Made by a program: the position numbers and the translations under genes. Below are positions 36,130-46,465 of a DNA stretch of 64,000 nucleotides, piece by piece (position 1 is the first letter of the stretch; the number at the start of each line of letters is the position of its first letter). The notes under the pieces are model-generated. The model was not told the DNA's origin. It did not search any database and saw only the letters and a list, made by a program, of their open reading frames with translations. Origin of the DNA: Juglans regia (taxonomy: Eukaryota; Streptophyta; Magnoliopsida; Fagales; Juglandaceae); contig NC_049909.1 in NCBI RefSeq assembly GCF_001411555.2, forward strand, positions 13,202,686 to 13,266,685. The letters run 5' to 3'.

Positions 36130-36203
36130 AAAAATGGATGGGATGCTCGGAGGATGACAATCTTATTGTTCACCTCTATCGCCACTTATTTATTCACTAT
36201 AGA
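36130..36203 (-). repeat. Internal duplicate of the Helitron 5' end
   Basis: On the - strand, 'TCTATAGTGAATAAATAAG' at 36203 followed by GTGGCGATAGAGGTGAACA repeats the true 5' terminus at 39077. The preceding blocks ('aaaaatggatg', 'gtaaacggacacaaa') also match. Unlike the outer copy it is preceded by T. Confidence 0.8.
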
Positions 36204-37924
36204 AGATATATTACATATCAAATCGTGAAACATGCAAAAAAATATACAAAGACATAAACCTAGCTGAACATATTGAATATGGAGCAGCCGAACAAAATTC
36301 CATATACTTCTTTTCACAAAAACGAAGCGCATCATCCATACAAAAGAACAAAGGAAAGCTACAAGAAGAAGAAAACCTTGAAGCCAAAATTGATACAAAA
36401 AGAAAATCAAAACTATCACAATTAAGAATAATAAAATAATGCAAATCTTGCAAACAAAAAAGCATAAAAAGCATAAGAAGATGAAAGTAAACCATAAGAA
36501 AATAAAAAAACATAAAAAGCATCACTAATGATAAAACCAAAACACAAACTTTACAAGAAGATGAAAGCAAAAAAGCCAACACTACGTTATAAAAACAAAA
36601 AATACAACACTGCATTATACCTGAAAAAATTAACTTCACACAACTCAAATTCTATAGAACATATTTAAAAAATTTTTATCTATACCAACAAAAACCAACT
36701 TCACAACAAAAATGCAAATACAAGATTGCATGTGTAAATCACAGAACCAAAAATAAAAACCAACATTATATTATGGAAAAAAAGATACAACACATGATCA
36801 TAAAAAAAAATTATATTTTCTTACAAATATATAGATCATAGATAATAATACAACTAAATATAAACTCTATAATACTGCATTATAAAAAAGATTATATAAA
36901 AAAGCCATAACTAGGTTGAAAAAAAAAATTCTTTTTTTTAGAATTAATAGGATCACAGCACAAAACAATGTAACAGAACTGACCAATTCACATATTCACA
37001 CAAAACAACAAGCAAATAGCATGCAAATCACAATAATGCTAAATAAAAGCATTCTCATCCAGTACATTTATATCGAACGTAGAAATAAATGGGGCTTAAA
37101 TGGTGAAAACATTGATAGGATGTGTAAGCAAAGAGCCATTCACATTGAATGGCTGCAAAACCCCACCCAAACCCCGATTGTCTTTTGTGAAAAGTACCAC
37201 AAACTACAATATAACAATCGATGGGGCCTCATTAACCAACAAAAACCAACTTTACAGCAAAAATGCAAATACAAGATTGCATCTGTAAATCACATAACCA
37301 AAAATAAAAACAATCATTACATTATGAAAAAAAAAAAGATACAACACTAGATCATAAGAAAAATTATATTTTCTTACAAATCTATAGATTACAGATAATA
37401 ACACAGCCAAATACAAACTTTACAATACTACATTATAAAAAAGATTATATAAAAAAGTCACAACTAAGTTGGAAAAAAAAACAAAGGACACAAAAAATCT
37501 ATCTTCTCACACAAAAAATACAGAAAACCGAGAAGAAGCAAACCCAAAACCAAAAAAATACAAAACTCCGAAGACCAACAAACATTTAAAAGCATTAAAA
37601 AAAACACGAAAAAATTTTTTTTTAGCAAAAAATATCAAAACCCAGAATATCCAAACCCACTATACAAAATACCCAATGCTGGATTATAAAAATACCAACA
37701 AACATACCAGAATACACGAACAAATGTCTAACAACATGAGAAAAGATAAAACATAAAAACCTCATGGAAACCCATGAAAAAATACAAATTCTCAAAAAAA
37801 TCTAAAACAATACTTAAACCCAAAGAAAGAAAACGAATAAAACTGCATAAGAAAAAAACCTAACGTGAAAAGGCTAAAACCCAAGAGAAAGATATAATGT
37901 TTTACAAAAATATAGAAAATCCAC

Positions 37925-38576
37925 AACATGCAACCCCATAAAACACAAAAAACTCAAACCTATGAAAAAAAGATACATTCTAAAAAACAATCCAAAAAAA
38001 TACACAACCAACAAGACCATGCAAAAAAAAAAAAAATTGACAAAAAATACAAAAAAATATATATATACAAACTCAGATCATACAAAAAATGTAACCAAAA
38101 AGTGCAAACCAACAGCATGAGGAAAAAAAAAACCCATAGAACAACCCGAATGAAAATGCAGAAAAAAACCAGAACATGTAAACGAAAAAAAAATTTCCAG
38201 CGTTGCAGAGAACAAACCCGAAGAGATACCAACAGACTGTGAGAAAGATACAAAATTCACAACATGAAAACCCATAAAACACAAAAAACTCATGGAAACC
38301 CATGAAAAAAAAAAGACATTCTAAAAAACAATACAAAAAAATACACAACCAACAAGATTGTGCAAAAAAAATAAATTGACAAAAAATGTAAAAAAATAAT
38401 ACAAACTCAGATCATACAAACCCATAAAATATATATATATATATATATTCCCAAAAAAAATGCGACAAAAAATGCGAACCAACAGCAAGAGGAAAAAAAA
38501 AACCACAAAACAACTGAGATGAAAATGAAAAAAAAAAAATCTCAACCTTGCAGAGAACAAACTTGAAGAGACACCA
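37925..38576. repeat. Tandem duplication, unit about 335 bp
   Basis: Two diverged copies, about 37930-38235 and 38265-38576, share 'cccataaaacacaaaaaactca', 'cattctaaaaaacaat', 'aaatacacaaccaacaaga', 'caaactcagatcatacaaa' and 'ttgcagagaacaaac'. Confidence 0.8.
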
Positions 38577-38997
38577 TAGAATTTAAAACACAAAGAAGAG
38601 AGAAGACGAAGAGAAACGGCCAATAGAGAAACAGAGAGAAAGCGGTAGAAAATAGAAGATAGAGACAGACGAAGAAAAGGCGAAGAAGAGAAGATAAAAG
38701 AAAGAGAGAGAAGATTGAAGGCAAAAAAAAAAAAAAATTTCCGACACCGACACAGTAAAAAGACCAAACCATCCTTATGTAAACAGATACAAAAGTAAAA
38801 CATAAAATGATAGAAAAGTCAAAACACTAAAAAACGGAGGCAAATAAAAAGCCAGAAGGAAAATAAAAAAAAATAAAACAAAAACAAAAACTGCAGCCCC
38901 TCTGACACTGTCACTGTAAAAAGGCCAAATTATCCCTATGTAAACGGACACAAATGAAAAACATAAAAGGATAAAAAAAAGTAAAAACACCTAAAAA

Positions 38998-39077
38998 ATG
39001 GATGAAATGCACGGAGGGTGATAATTTTACTGTTCACCTCTATCGCCACTTATTTATTCACTATATATATATATAGA
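38998..39077 (-). other. Helitron 5' terminus
   Basis: On the - strand it begins TC followed by a TA run and GTGAATAAATAAGTGGCG, preceded by A at 39078. The same sequence exists internally at 36203. Confidence 0.65.
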
Positions 39078-39247
39078 TAAATGGATCGATGGTCATGAGG
39101 GATGCAAATATATATCCAACCAGATACCTAGCTAGCTTCTTCATACCACATGTAAAGAGTTGATTGCATGGATTTACCTCATTGACAAAAATCAAAATCA
39201 AAATCAAACTTCGAGAAGCTAGCTAATTCTGTTTCATTTAAGAGAAA

Positions 39248-39505
39248 TTCAACTATAGCGCCCCAATTATGTTGTTCACTTTTCTCCCTTGATGTGGTAC
39301 CGTCATATGGTTTATGAAAAAGATTGAGAAAAAATTTAAAACATAAACATTAAAGTGGTAGAGATCCTAGAGTTTCAATCTTCATTTTCTTATATTTTTT
39401 AACGCTATTTTGTTTTGAATATATATATATTAATAAATCATTTGGCACTAAGTGGTGGTGCCCCGTCAATGGGGCAAAGTGAGCAATAGAATTAGTGCAG
39501 CATAG
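39248..39505. mobile_element. MITE family B, copy 1
   Basis: The arms 'ttgttcacttttctcccttgatgtgg' and 'gtcaatggggcaaagtgagcaata' are inverted, with an AT-rich centre. It is related to the copy at 40004-40272. Confidence 0.6.
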
Positions 39506-39544
39506 TAGTAGTTCTCTTTATTTAATGAGAAATGATATTTGAGA

Positions 39545-39935
39545 AGTGAAGTACACAAGCGCCGTGTAATCCTTTTGAAAAAAATGAGTAAATACAAGAC
39601 TCACATGAAGAAAAATTAATTTTTTTAATGAGTCTTGCTAGGTACAAGCAGTTTGGCGCACCAAACCGGGTACCAACACTTACATGACTTTTTTTATTGA
39701 AAAGAAAAAAAAATTGAGAGAATAAAAGGTTTTCTGTCTCATAAAATCATTTTCGTCTTCAATTCGCACCGTTTCATTAAATAAATGTCTTACATATCAA
39801 AATCGGTGCTCGATCTGGTGCGCGAACTCGCTTGCAAGAAGACTTTTTCTTTTTTAATAGTGAGCTCCACTTTTTTTCAAAATGATTGCGCAGCGTTTGC
39901 GCACTCCACAACTGTATCTAGTATTGTTTAATTAG
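39545..39935. mobile_element. AT-rich repeat interrupted by a nested foldback element
   Basis: Outer parts (39545-39632 and 39850-39935) resemble a dispersed AT-rich repeat ending 'aaaatgattgcgcagcgtttgcgcactcc'. Between them, at about 39633-39848, lies an element with imperfect inverted ends ('gtcttgctaggtacaagcag..ggcgcacca' against 'tggtgcgcgaactcgcttgcaagaagac'). Confidence 0.5.
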
Positions 39936-40003
39936 TCCTTTAAACTTCTCAAACGCCCTCATTTTAATTTACAACATTTTTTCCCTTGAGTAGATTATTC
40001 GAG

Positions 40004-40272
40004 TAATGCTATTATGCTCCTTAATTTATACTACTCACTTTACTTCGTTGATGTGGCATCACAATATGGTTCCACGTGTCTCATTGAAAAATTTAAAAAT
40101 ATATATATTCAAAACAAAATGGTACCAAAAAACACAAAAAGATGAAGAATAAAATTCTAGATTCCCTTTACCCTTTTATGTTTATGTTTTAAAATTTTTT
40201 GATAAATCACGTGGTACCACATTATGGTGCCACATCAAAGGGCATAATGAGTGGTATAAATAAAGGATAATG
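40004..40272. mobile_element. MITE family B, copy 2
   Basis: Inverted arms of about 65 bp with the shared core 'gatgtggca(t/c)ca(c/t)aatatgg' and 'ccatattatggtgccacatc'; arms meet near CCACGTG / CACGTGG. The centre contains 'aaacataaacat'-type sequence also found in copy 1. Confidence 0.7.
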
Positions 40273-41928
40273 ATATATATAATCCTCGAGTGCGCAGTCC
40301 GCATGTACTTCTTTTGAAAAAAAAAGTGGTGACCACCATTAAAAAAATAATTTGTTATGTAAATTTCATATTTATCCAATTATTTTAAAGGAAGTACGCC
40401 AGGATTACATATTCTAGACTGCAAATATAATTTCTTATAAAATTTAAAGACATAGTTACATTACTCAGATTATGATCTGCCGGCCAATATCTCAAGGAAT
40501 TATTTTTTTTTTTTTTTAAACTGCATGAATTAAGGTTGATCAACATTAAAGTACTATATATTAGGAATTCAACATGGGCAGTATGCCATCACTAGTTGGC
40601 CCCAACCCCCAAGTTAAAGTTCCGCCTCATCTGACCCATTGTTTTTTACGACTATCTTAGGGCCTTTTTTATAGAACATTTAACTCTTTATATTCAAAGA
40701 CCAGTTCCAGGGCATAGAAATTTTTACATCTTTTTTCTATGAACAGGGTAAATTTTTTTTTTTTCCTATTTTTTTCATACATTTTTTGAACCCATTAAAA
40801 ATTTTTAAAAATTTAAAAAAACACTTCCTTAATCATTAAATAATAAAAAGTTAAAAAAAAATGGGTACAAAATAGGTGTACAATTTTTCAGTGGCTCTAT
40901 CATTTCACAGAGTAAAAGTATATTTTGTAAATTCACTACCTATAATTTTTTTAATTTCAAGTAAGTTTTCCTAATTTTTTCCCATAAAGACAATTCGATC
41001 CATCTTTTTCTGGGAGTACTGGCTGTCAATTTCAAGCCATGAAATATATACATATGATGTCATCCGAGGGCCCAAATTGGCTGAAAAGTCTTCCTTGCTT
41101 TTTGTTGACTTGACTCAAAGACTTGTCAGAAGATTCCAAATGGTATTTGATTAATTAGGAGAAAAAAATAAAAAATAAATTAAACAATGTACAAATTGCA
41201 TTCTTTGTGGAATTGACTGACTTGATTATTTTATATATAAATATATATATATATATATTATGCGTTTGGAATGGGTTCCATCCGGCCCCACAAAAAAATA
41301 ATAAAGAGAAGCTACTAATGCCGTCCAAAGATGACCCTACAGTGTGCCGCTGAGGATTTTTTTTTTTTTTTTTTTTACTTTGTTATTAAAAAATGATTTT
41401 AAATATATTGATATATTTTTTTATTTTTTAAAAATATTTAAAAATTAATAAAAAATTAAAAAGTAACTAGCACTACTATTCAGACAGCAGAGTAGTACCG
41501 CTCTATAAAGAAAGGTTGCTGATAAATTTTTTTTGTTTTTTTTTTTTTTGAGTAGGTAATGAATGGAGCACTTAGAACTTGACTAGGGTGAGATAGAAAT
41601 AAAAAATTTTGAAAAATGTTTGGGAATGGTTGTAAGATGAGTTTGAGATTAGGTTTTGAGGTGTTTTATGACTATTGGATGCTCTGGCCGCCACGTGGAG
41701 GTAGAAATTGGGTCGTCTGTGACTAGGCTGGCCATCCGGCTGCTGCCACCATCCCACTACGAGGTTTCTATTTTTTTCTTTTAAAATATTATTTTTTGAA
41801 CTTTTGATATTTATGATTATCTTTGACCTTGATGAAACCCCCTCTAATCCAAACATGGCCTTATTATTAGAAAATAAATTTTGAAATATATTTCCACTCT
41901 CCCACTAATCAAGCTACGTCCTAATTAA
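40273..41928. other. Non-coding intergenic stretch
   Basis: No gene seen. It contains poly(T)/poly(A) tracts, (TA)n near 41235-41258, and at about 40290-40435 another degenerate repeat ('gtgcgcagtccgcatgtactt'). Confidence 0.5.
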
Positions 41929-42497
41929 GAGCATTCTCATTGGATTAGTTAAAAGTTAAATTCAATAAGAATTTAATTATTAGGTCATAAAATTGCTCAC
42001 ATTGAATTAGCTATATTTCAAATATTTGGAATATAGCTACAATAAAGTCTAAACTAATTTCTAAATTTGGAATATACTATTCATTTATCAAATCACTTTT
42101 ATATTATTTCTTTCTCTCTCCTTTTAACATTAATTATTTCTCTCTCTATTTTAAATGAAAATTGAAAAAATATAATTAGAATACAATTATTAATTAATAT
42201 ATAATATTATAAATAGTAAAATATGATAAAATAAAATAAATTCATAATTAAAAAAATTAAAATTTTTTTAAAATTATTAATTACTCATTACTATATAATG
42301 AATAAATAGATAATCCAATGTGGAGATTTGATGTGAATAGTCAAAGTTAAATTCATCTTATATTATTTTATTGTCATATAATGAAAAAATGACTATTCCA
42401 ATGTAGAAATTCATGTGAATGTAATAGCTAAATGTTAAATTCATTTTATATTCATAAAAAATATACTTTAACTTTAGCTAATCCAATGAGAATGCTC
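41929..42497. mobile_element. PIF/Harbinger (Tourist-like) MITE with TAA target duplication
   Basis: 569 bp with terminal inverted repeats GAGCATTCTCATTGGATTAG at 41929-41948 and its exact complement at 42478-42497, flanked on both sides by TAA. GAGCAT..TC ends and TWA target duplications are typical of Tourist-like elements. The interior is AT-rich and has diverged internal repeats ('ccaatgtggagattt', 'ccaatgtagaaattc'), with no coding capacity. Confidence 0.88.
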
Positions 42498-44480
42498 TAA
42501 AGGGTTTAAAAAATTAAAACTTTAAAATCCTTTACTTGATAATGACGCATAAAAGAAATCTTGGATTTATAAAGACTAACATTTTTGGAGTTTTCAAGCT
42601 GTCACTAATGGTCCTGAAAAATAATAATATTGCTATAATTTATGTATATTAATATCACTTAATTATTTGGTATTCTTAATATAATAGGGAGGAGATCAAG
42701 CAATAAATCACTGCAGTGCCAACACACTTATGCTATTGTTTTATATAAATCATTATCGTCGATATTAAAAGTACAAGTTTTACGTGTTTCTTTAAAAAAA
42801 AATAGACAAATCTAAAATTCATATGAAAAATTTTATTTTTTAATAATAGATCTCACTATTTTTCAAAATGAGATAGGGTTTAAAATCTAACTAGTTAGTT
42901 CAGTTTTGATCCAAAACTGAAACCAGTCCGATAAGTTTTTTATTTATATAAAATCGGTTGAACCAACTGACTAAGGGAGAGAAAACCAGTCAAGCCAATT
43001 CCGATCTATTCAGCGATTTTCTAATCGGTTTTGGTTTTACCAGTGTAAATACAACATGAACTCACCATGCATTAATTACAAGAGATAAACTCATAAGGCA
43101 CCACATACTAATCAATTTTGAAACTTACCAGTTATGGGAGTACACATGGCGACATTGACTCGTTGATTACTAGATGAGAGAGAGAGAGAGAGAGGCATGA
43201 GACTACAAGGCGAGGTGGAAAGTCGGATGAAGAAGAAGGCGGCGGCGGCGGCGGGGGGGAAGAGAGGTCTAAGAGATGAGAAAGAGAAACGAGGAAGCCC
43301 TAGCCCAAAACGATATTATTTGGTATATTAAATAAAACAACGTCGTTTTTATTATTTTTTTTAAAATATAGGTGTAAAACGATACCGTTTAACTCACTAA
43401 GTTAAACGGCATCATTTTATATAAGAATAAAATAAATATAAATATAAATATTATATTAGTCGGTTCACTAGTCTGGAATCGAACAGACCAATATCAATTT
43501 CTATTAATTTAGACTATCGACTGACTACATTAATTTCAACCGATTTTAGTTGGAAACAGTCAATTCTGACAATTCCTATTTGTCCTTAAAAGAGAGGGAT
43601 TTACACATCCTAATCCATCTAACATTACTAACAAACAAAATCCATTGCTGTGTCCGATACCATTTATGCACACATGCAATCTTTGCTGAATAGGTTTCGT
43701 CCAACAAAACAATCCTCCTTTCCCCCTCCCTCCACCGGTTAGAAGTTAGAACAAACATTTGACTTTCCTAGAAACTCACTTCGTCAAAATTAGAAAATTA
43801 AATCAAAGACGTGTGTTTCAAGTCAGTTTCCAAATTAAAGACTTTGACTGTTCACAAATTCATCCCTTTAATCCATATAACAGTCTATTGGTTAAAAAAA
43901 AATAATAATAATAGTTTAAGACCACTGCTAACCCGAACTTACCCTACTTTTCACATTTCTTTGTTTGTTTAGCACTTGATCTAAATATATATTTAAGGGT
44001 GATTGCAACAGTCCTCCACTCGACACATTTTTTTAACTTAAAATATTTATTTAAAAAAAATATAATTGAGTTAGAAAAAAATATAAAATAATTCTAATTT
44101 TGATCGTTTGTACGAATTATTATCGTAGCCTCAAAAATCCACCACAAAATATTTTCATTATTTTCATCTATACATATCATATCATATCGTAAAAATAAAT
44201 GATTATGTAAACAAATGAAAGTATTATCTCCTTCATAATATAACGTTAGATTTAAAAAATAATAATATTTACAGTCATTAAATGTGTAAACGTTGTATAA
44301 TTTTTTTAAAAAAATAATTAAATACATAATTTACGTAAATAAAAAATTAATAATAATAATCATAATAATAATAATAATATTTTTTAATAATAAACTTTAT
44401 ATTTTTTAAAAACGAGTCAATATAATATTATTTTATTAAAAAAAAAGGGCCCGGATCCCAAGTTTTCCAAACGGCGGGCG
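42498..44480. other. Upstream intergenic region of SOBIR1
   Basis: No gene seen. It holds a (GA)n tract (about 43173-43193), a GGC trinucleotide run (about 43229-43251), and CGGTT-rich sequence at 42890-43030 and 43455-43560 that resembles subterminal parts of an hAT-like MITE. TTGAC (W-box core) occurs at 43759-43763 and 43844-43848, which would suit a defence-regulated promoter but is a short motif. Confidence 0.45.
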
Positions 44481-44482
44481 CC

Positions 44483-44488
44483 TATAAA
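44483..44488 (+). promoter_or_regulatory. Probable TATA box of SOBIR1
   Basis: TATAAA stands 79 bp before the ATG in a locally GC-rich stretch, implying a 5' leader of about 50 bases. Confidence 0.6.
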
Positions 44489-44566
44489 GTCAAGAAAATT
44501 GTACGACGGCCAACCAACGAGAGCTATATTGAGCCTCGTACACCCACTGCCTCGCCGTCGCCGGAA

Positions 44567-46465
44567 ATGGCAACCGGTTGCAGTAAAGCTCAAATACCCG
44601 TTCTCACTCTCCTCTCCTTCTTCCTCCTCGCTCATTCTAGATTGATTCTCAACCCTTTGGATCTTAAAGCCCTCTCCATCCTCCGAACAGACTTGGGCCT
44701 CAACTCTCAACATTACCTCTCTGCAAAACCATGCAAACTTCCTGGTGTTTTCTGTGAGAGGAGGCTCTCCAACAGCAGCATCCATGAGCTCAGAATCACT
44801 AGACTCGTCTTTGAATCGCAACACCTCGCCGGGTATCTGTCCCCGGCGATCGGTAGTCTCTCTGAGCTCAAAGAGCTATCTCTTCCTCACAACCAGCTCG
44901 TTGACCAAATGCCATCCCAGTTAGTTGATTGCCGGAAACTGGAAATTCTGGACCTCCAGAACAACCGGTTTTCCGGGGAAATCCCGAGCGAATTGTCCTC
45001 GCTTTTACGCCTTCGAGCCCTCAATCTCGCTTCTAATAAGTTCTCTGGCGACTTGAGTTTCTTGAAGTATTTTCCAAATTTGGAAAATCTCTCTCTGGCG
45101 GATAATCTCTTCACCGGGAAAATTCCAGCATCCGTTCGTTCATTTCGTAATCTCAGATTCGTCAACTTCTCAGGAAACCCGTTTCTTGAAGGTTCAGCGC
45201 CATTGATGAACCAGCTCGAGTACTCGGCATCCGATGTTCCAAAACGTTACATCTTGGCTGAGAATTCAACTGGAAAAAGCAATACTACTTCTGCCGTTGC
45301 ACCATCTGCAAGCACAGCTGCTACCTCTGGTGGCCCAGCTCCTTCTCCGGCGGTACCAACCCACAAACGCAAGAAAGATAAAAGGAAGCTAAGTGGGTGG
45401 ATATTCGGATTTCTGGCCGGAGCACTGGTAGGAAGTATATCTGGGTTCGCCTTTTCGTTGCTCTTTAAGCTGATCTTGGCTTCGGTAAGAAGTAGAAGGA
45501 AGGAACAAAGCCCTTCAATCTTTAGTCCTTTGATAAAGAAAGCAGAGGACTTAGCATTCTTGGAGAAAGAAGATGGCCTAGCCTCGTTGGAAATCATAGG
45601 AAGAGGAGGTTGTGGAGAGGTTTACAAGGCTGAATTGCCAGGAAGCAACGGGAAAATGATTGCCATAAAGAAGATAACTCAACCTCCAAAAGATGCGGCA
45701 GAATTGACAGAGGAAGACAGTAAGCTTCTGAACAAGAAAATGCGTCAAATTCGATCAGAGATAAACACGGTCGGTCAAATTAGACACCGGAATCTTCTTC
45801 CTCTGTTGGCCCATCTGAGTCGCCCTGATTGCCATCTCCTTGTGTATGAACACATGAAGAATGGTAGTTTACAGGACATGCTGAATGATGTTTCAAGAGG
45901 GATTAAAGAATTGGACTGGCTTGCTCGACACAGGATTGCACTGGGAGTTGCAGCAGGGCTGGAGTATCTTCACATGAGCCACAGCCCACGAATAATTCAC
46001 AGAGATCTCAAGCCGGCAAATATACTGCTAGATGATGACATGGAAGCTCGAATTGCGGATTTCGGACTTGCAAAAGCAATGCCCGATGCTAATACGCATA
46101 TCTCAACTTCCAATGTTGCCGGAACTGTTGGTTATATAGCACCGGAATACCACCAAACACTGAAGTTCACAGACAGGTGTGACATCTACAGCTTTGGGGT
46201 GATGCTAGGGGTCTTGGTGATGGGAAAGCTCCCATCTGATCAGTTTTTCCAAGAGACAAATGAGATGAGCTTGATTAAATGGATGACGAATGTGATGACA
46301 TCAGAGAATCCTACACGAGCAATTGACTCAAAGCTTCTGGGAAATGGATTTGAGGACCAAATGCTCTTAGTTTTGAAGATTGCTTGTTTCTGTACACTAG
46401 AGGACCCAAAGCAAAGGCCTAACAGCAAGGACATTAGGTGTATGCTGTCTCAGATCAAGCATTAA
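44567..46465 (+). CDS. SOBIR1: SOBIR1 (EVERSHED) LRR receptor-like kinase
   Basis: SOBIR1 is the plasma-membrane co-receptor kinase that pairs constitutively with LRR receptor-like proteins and signals in immunity and cell death. The 632-residue, intronless frame shows a signal peptide (1 to about 24), an N-cap with paired Cys (about 56-63), about five LRRs (80-210), a Ser/Pro-rich juxtamembrane part, and one transmembrane helix (about 276-306). That helix has the GxxxGxxxGxxxG pattern reported as important for SOBIR1-RLP pairing. The kinase domain has the glycine loop IGRGGCGEVYK (344), VAIK-type Lys 368, HRDLKPAN (478), DFG (498) and GTVGYIAPE (519). It is an RD kinase with all key residues present. 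Length and features match the family; the gene appears intact. Confidence 0.96.
   Translation: MATGCSKAQIPVLTLLSFFLLAHSRLILNPLDLKALSILRTDLGLNSQHYLSAKPCKLPGVFCERRLSNSSIHELRITRLVFESQHLAGYLSPAIGSLSELKELSLPHNQLVDQMPSQLVDCRKLEILDLQNNRFSGEIPSELSSLLRLRALNLASNKFSGDLSFLKYFPNLENLSLADNLFTGKIPASVRSFRNLRFVNFSGNPFLEGSAPLMNQLEYSASDVPKRYILAENSTGKSNTTSAVAPSASTAATSGGPAPSPAVPTHKRKKDKRKLSGWIFGFLAGALVGSISGFAFSLLFKLILASVRSRRKEQSPSIFSPLIKKAEDLAFLEKEDGLASLEIIGRGGCGEVYKAELPGSNGKMIAIKKITQPPKDAAELTEEDSKLLNKKMRQIRSEINTVGQIRHRNLLPLLAHLSRPDCHLLVYEHMKNGSLQDMLNDVSRGIKELDWLARHRIALGVAAGLEYLHMSHSPRIIHRDLKPANILLDDDMEARIADFGLAKAMPDANTHISTSNVAGTVGYIAPEYHQTLKFTDRCDIYSFGVMLGVLVMGKLPSDQFFQETNEMSLIKWMTNVMTSENPTRAIDSKLLGNGFEDQMLLVLKIACFCTLEDPKQRPNSKDIRCMLSQIKH

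Larger units (their letters stand above)
34390..37250. repeat. Duplicated leader block (about 34395-34630 and 37020-37245)
   Basis: Both copies share 'agcattctcatccagt(g/a)cat', 'aaataaatggg', 'ttgcaaaac/ctgcaaaac..caccca' and 'aaagtaccacaaactacaatat'. Separation is about 2.6 kb. Another pair of blocks lies at about 36640-36920 and 37235-37460. Confidence 0.7.
32001..39060 (-). other. A-rich Helitron leader with internal duplications
   Basis: Seven kilobases without recognisable genes, strongly A-rich on the + strand. Open frames here are low-complexity Lys/Asn (or Phe/Leu on the other strand) and are not genes. It holds several diverged direct repeats listed separately and a nested MITE. 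Confidence 0.6.
24466..39077 (-). mobile_element. 14.6-kb Helitron (coding but decayed)
   Basis: On the - strand it starts TC at 39077 (TCTATATATATATATAGTG), preceded by A. It ends CTAG at 24466, followed by T, with a small GGGC-loop-GCCC hairpin 19 nt inside the end. TC..CTRR ends and insertion between A and T are the Helitron signature. It contains a RepHel gene (Rep nuclease plus PIF1-type helicase) and an RPA-like gene in the same orientation, as plant Helitrons often do, then a long A-rich leader. Coding frames are broken. The 3' hairpin is weaker and further from the end than usual, so that end is the less certain one. Confidence 0.65.

Noticed and set aside
35046..38990. Many open frames of 60-160 codons in the Helitron leader
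   Set aside because: They are products of A-rich sequence (Lys/Asn runs on +, Phe/Leu runs on -) without start context or recognisable domains.
44417..45597. Open frames of 90-135 codons on the - strand over SOBIR1
   Set aside because: Shadows of the GC-rich SOBIR1 coding sequence on the other strand.
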